A DNA stretch of 5,322 nt. Source: Methyloglobulus sp. Its GTDB lineage: Bacteria > Pseudomonadota > Gammaproteobacteria > Methylococcales > Methylomonadaceae. The notes beneath the pieces are model-generated. The model ran no database searches. It was given only the letters and a program-made list of their open reading frames with translations, and was not told where the DNA came from. Positions 4,939 to 5,322 of this stretch are shown one piece after another. The DNA lies in NCBI GenBank assembly GCA_013140405.1, contig JABFSV010000528.1:1-5322 (forward strand). Direction: 5' to 3'. Position 1 is the first letter of the stretch. The number at the start of each line of letters is the position of its first letter. The position numbers and the translations under genes were made by a program.

Positions 4939-5322
4939 ATGGTTAGAATTGAGCTGTCCACAGGCCGCTAAGACATCATCGCCTTTAGTGCCTCTTATCA
5001 ACGTCGGGATATTAAACGTATCTAATACGGCCTTAAACCGTTCAATTGCATCTAAATCGGGACACTGGTAATGTGATTCTGGGAATGTGTTGAAAGGAAT
5101 TAAGTTAATGTAAGCACTTTTGCCAGCCAGTATTGTGCCCAATTTTTTAGCATCCTCTGGCGAATCATTAAAATCTTTGATCAGAATATATTCATAGGTA
5201 ATAAATTGCTTTTTCTTTAGCGGTATCTGGTCAACAACTTTCAGCACCTCATCTAGCGGATACTTTTTATTAAGGGGAATCAGTTCATTCCGCTTTTCTT
5301 CAAAGGGTGAATGAAGCGACAA
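4918..5322 (-). CDS. RlmN-family 23S rRNA methyltransferase, C-terminal part (5' end outside window)
   Basis: RlmN is a radical-SAM enzyme that methylates C2 of A2503 in 23S rRNA (and A37 of some tRNAs). The 134 visible residues match its C-terminal third: SLHSP (the SLHAP motif of the SAM-binding barrel), R-N-E-L-I-P-L-N-K-K-YPL, the NDSPEDA motif, INLIPFN, and GDDVLAACGQL. The Cys in ACGQL corresponds to the methyl-carrying catalytic cysteine of RlmN (Cys355 in E. coli). The CxxxC-xx-C cluster for the iron-sulfur centre lies beyond the right edge. The frame is open to the last base, and the first codon (TTG) is an internal leucine, not a start. The tail after GQL is 10 residues, shorter than in E. 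coli RlmN, and RGTKGDD replaces the usual RxTRGDD. The gene is not next to ispG or pilF as the main rlmN often is, so it may be a second RlmN/Cfr-like copy. No terminator is obvious. Confidence 0.88.
   Translation of the reverse strand: MSLHSPFEEKRNELIPLNKKYPLDEVLKVVDQIPLKKKQFITYEYILIKDFNDSPEDAKKLGTILAGKSAYINLIPFNTFPESHYQCPDLDAIERFKAVLDTFNIPTLIRGTKGDDVLAACGQLNSNHSHAIKL

Overview
The window reads like a stretch of a moderately AT-rich gammaproteobacterial chromosome. That placement is inferred from protein style only (a LexA of proteobacterial type, an RlmN-type methyltransferase, a DUF475/TerC-like membrane protein and MacB-type permeases); no rRNA or other lineage marker is present. Nearly all coding is on the minus strand, so transcription runs from right to left. 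No tRNA, rRNA, CRISPR array or insertion sequence was seen.

Right edge (4918-5322): the C-terminal part of a radical-SAM 23S rRNA methyltransferase of the RlmN family, cut by the window edge at its 5' side. Its 3' end overlaps a possible plus-strand 36-residue ORF (4828-4938) with a strong Shine-Dalgarno and a small cysteine cluster. The spacer 4646-4827 holds the lexA promoter region, with inverted repeats that are not the E. coli type SOS box.

Centre (3848-4645): lexA (211 aa, true start at 4645), followed 9 bases later by a previously uncalled 50-codon gene (3848-4000). Its AGGAG ribosome binding site overlaps the lexA stop codon. The product is a charged N-terminal half plus one C-terminal membrane segment. 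A small membrane protein translated directly after lexA suggests an SOS-induced effector, by analogy with lexA-linked division inhibitors. This is the most interesting item in the window.

Left two thirds (251-3699): a tight three-gene set. A DUF475 (TerC-like) multi-pass membrane protein with two acidic FD motifs, possibly a metal-ion exporter, is followed by two paralogous MacB/FtsX-type ABC permeases separated from each other by 2 bases. The matching ATPase and periplasmic adaptor are not in the window. A plausible sigma-70 promoter lies just upstream of the DUF475 gene, but no terminator separates it from the lexA unit. The first 250 bases hold no convincing gene, only short palindromes and an inverted repeat around the last permease's stop codon.
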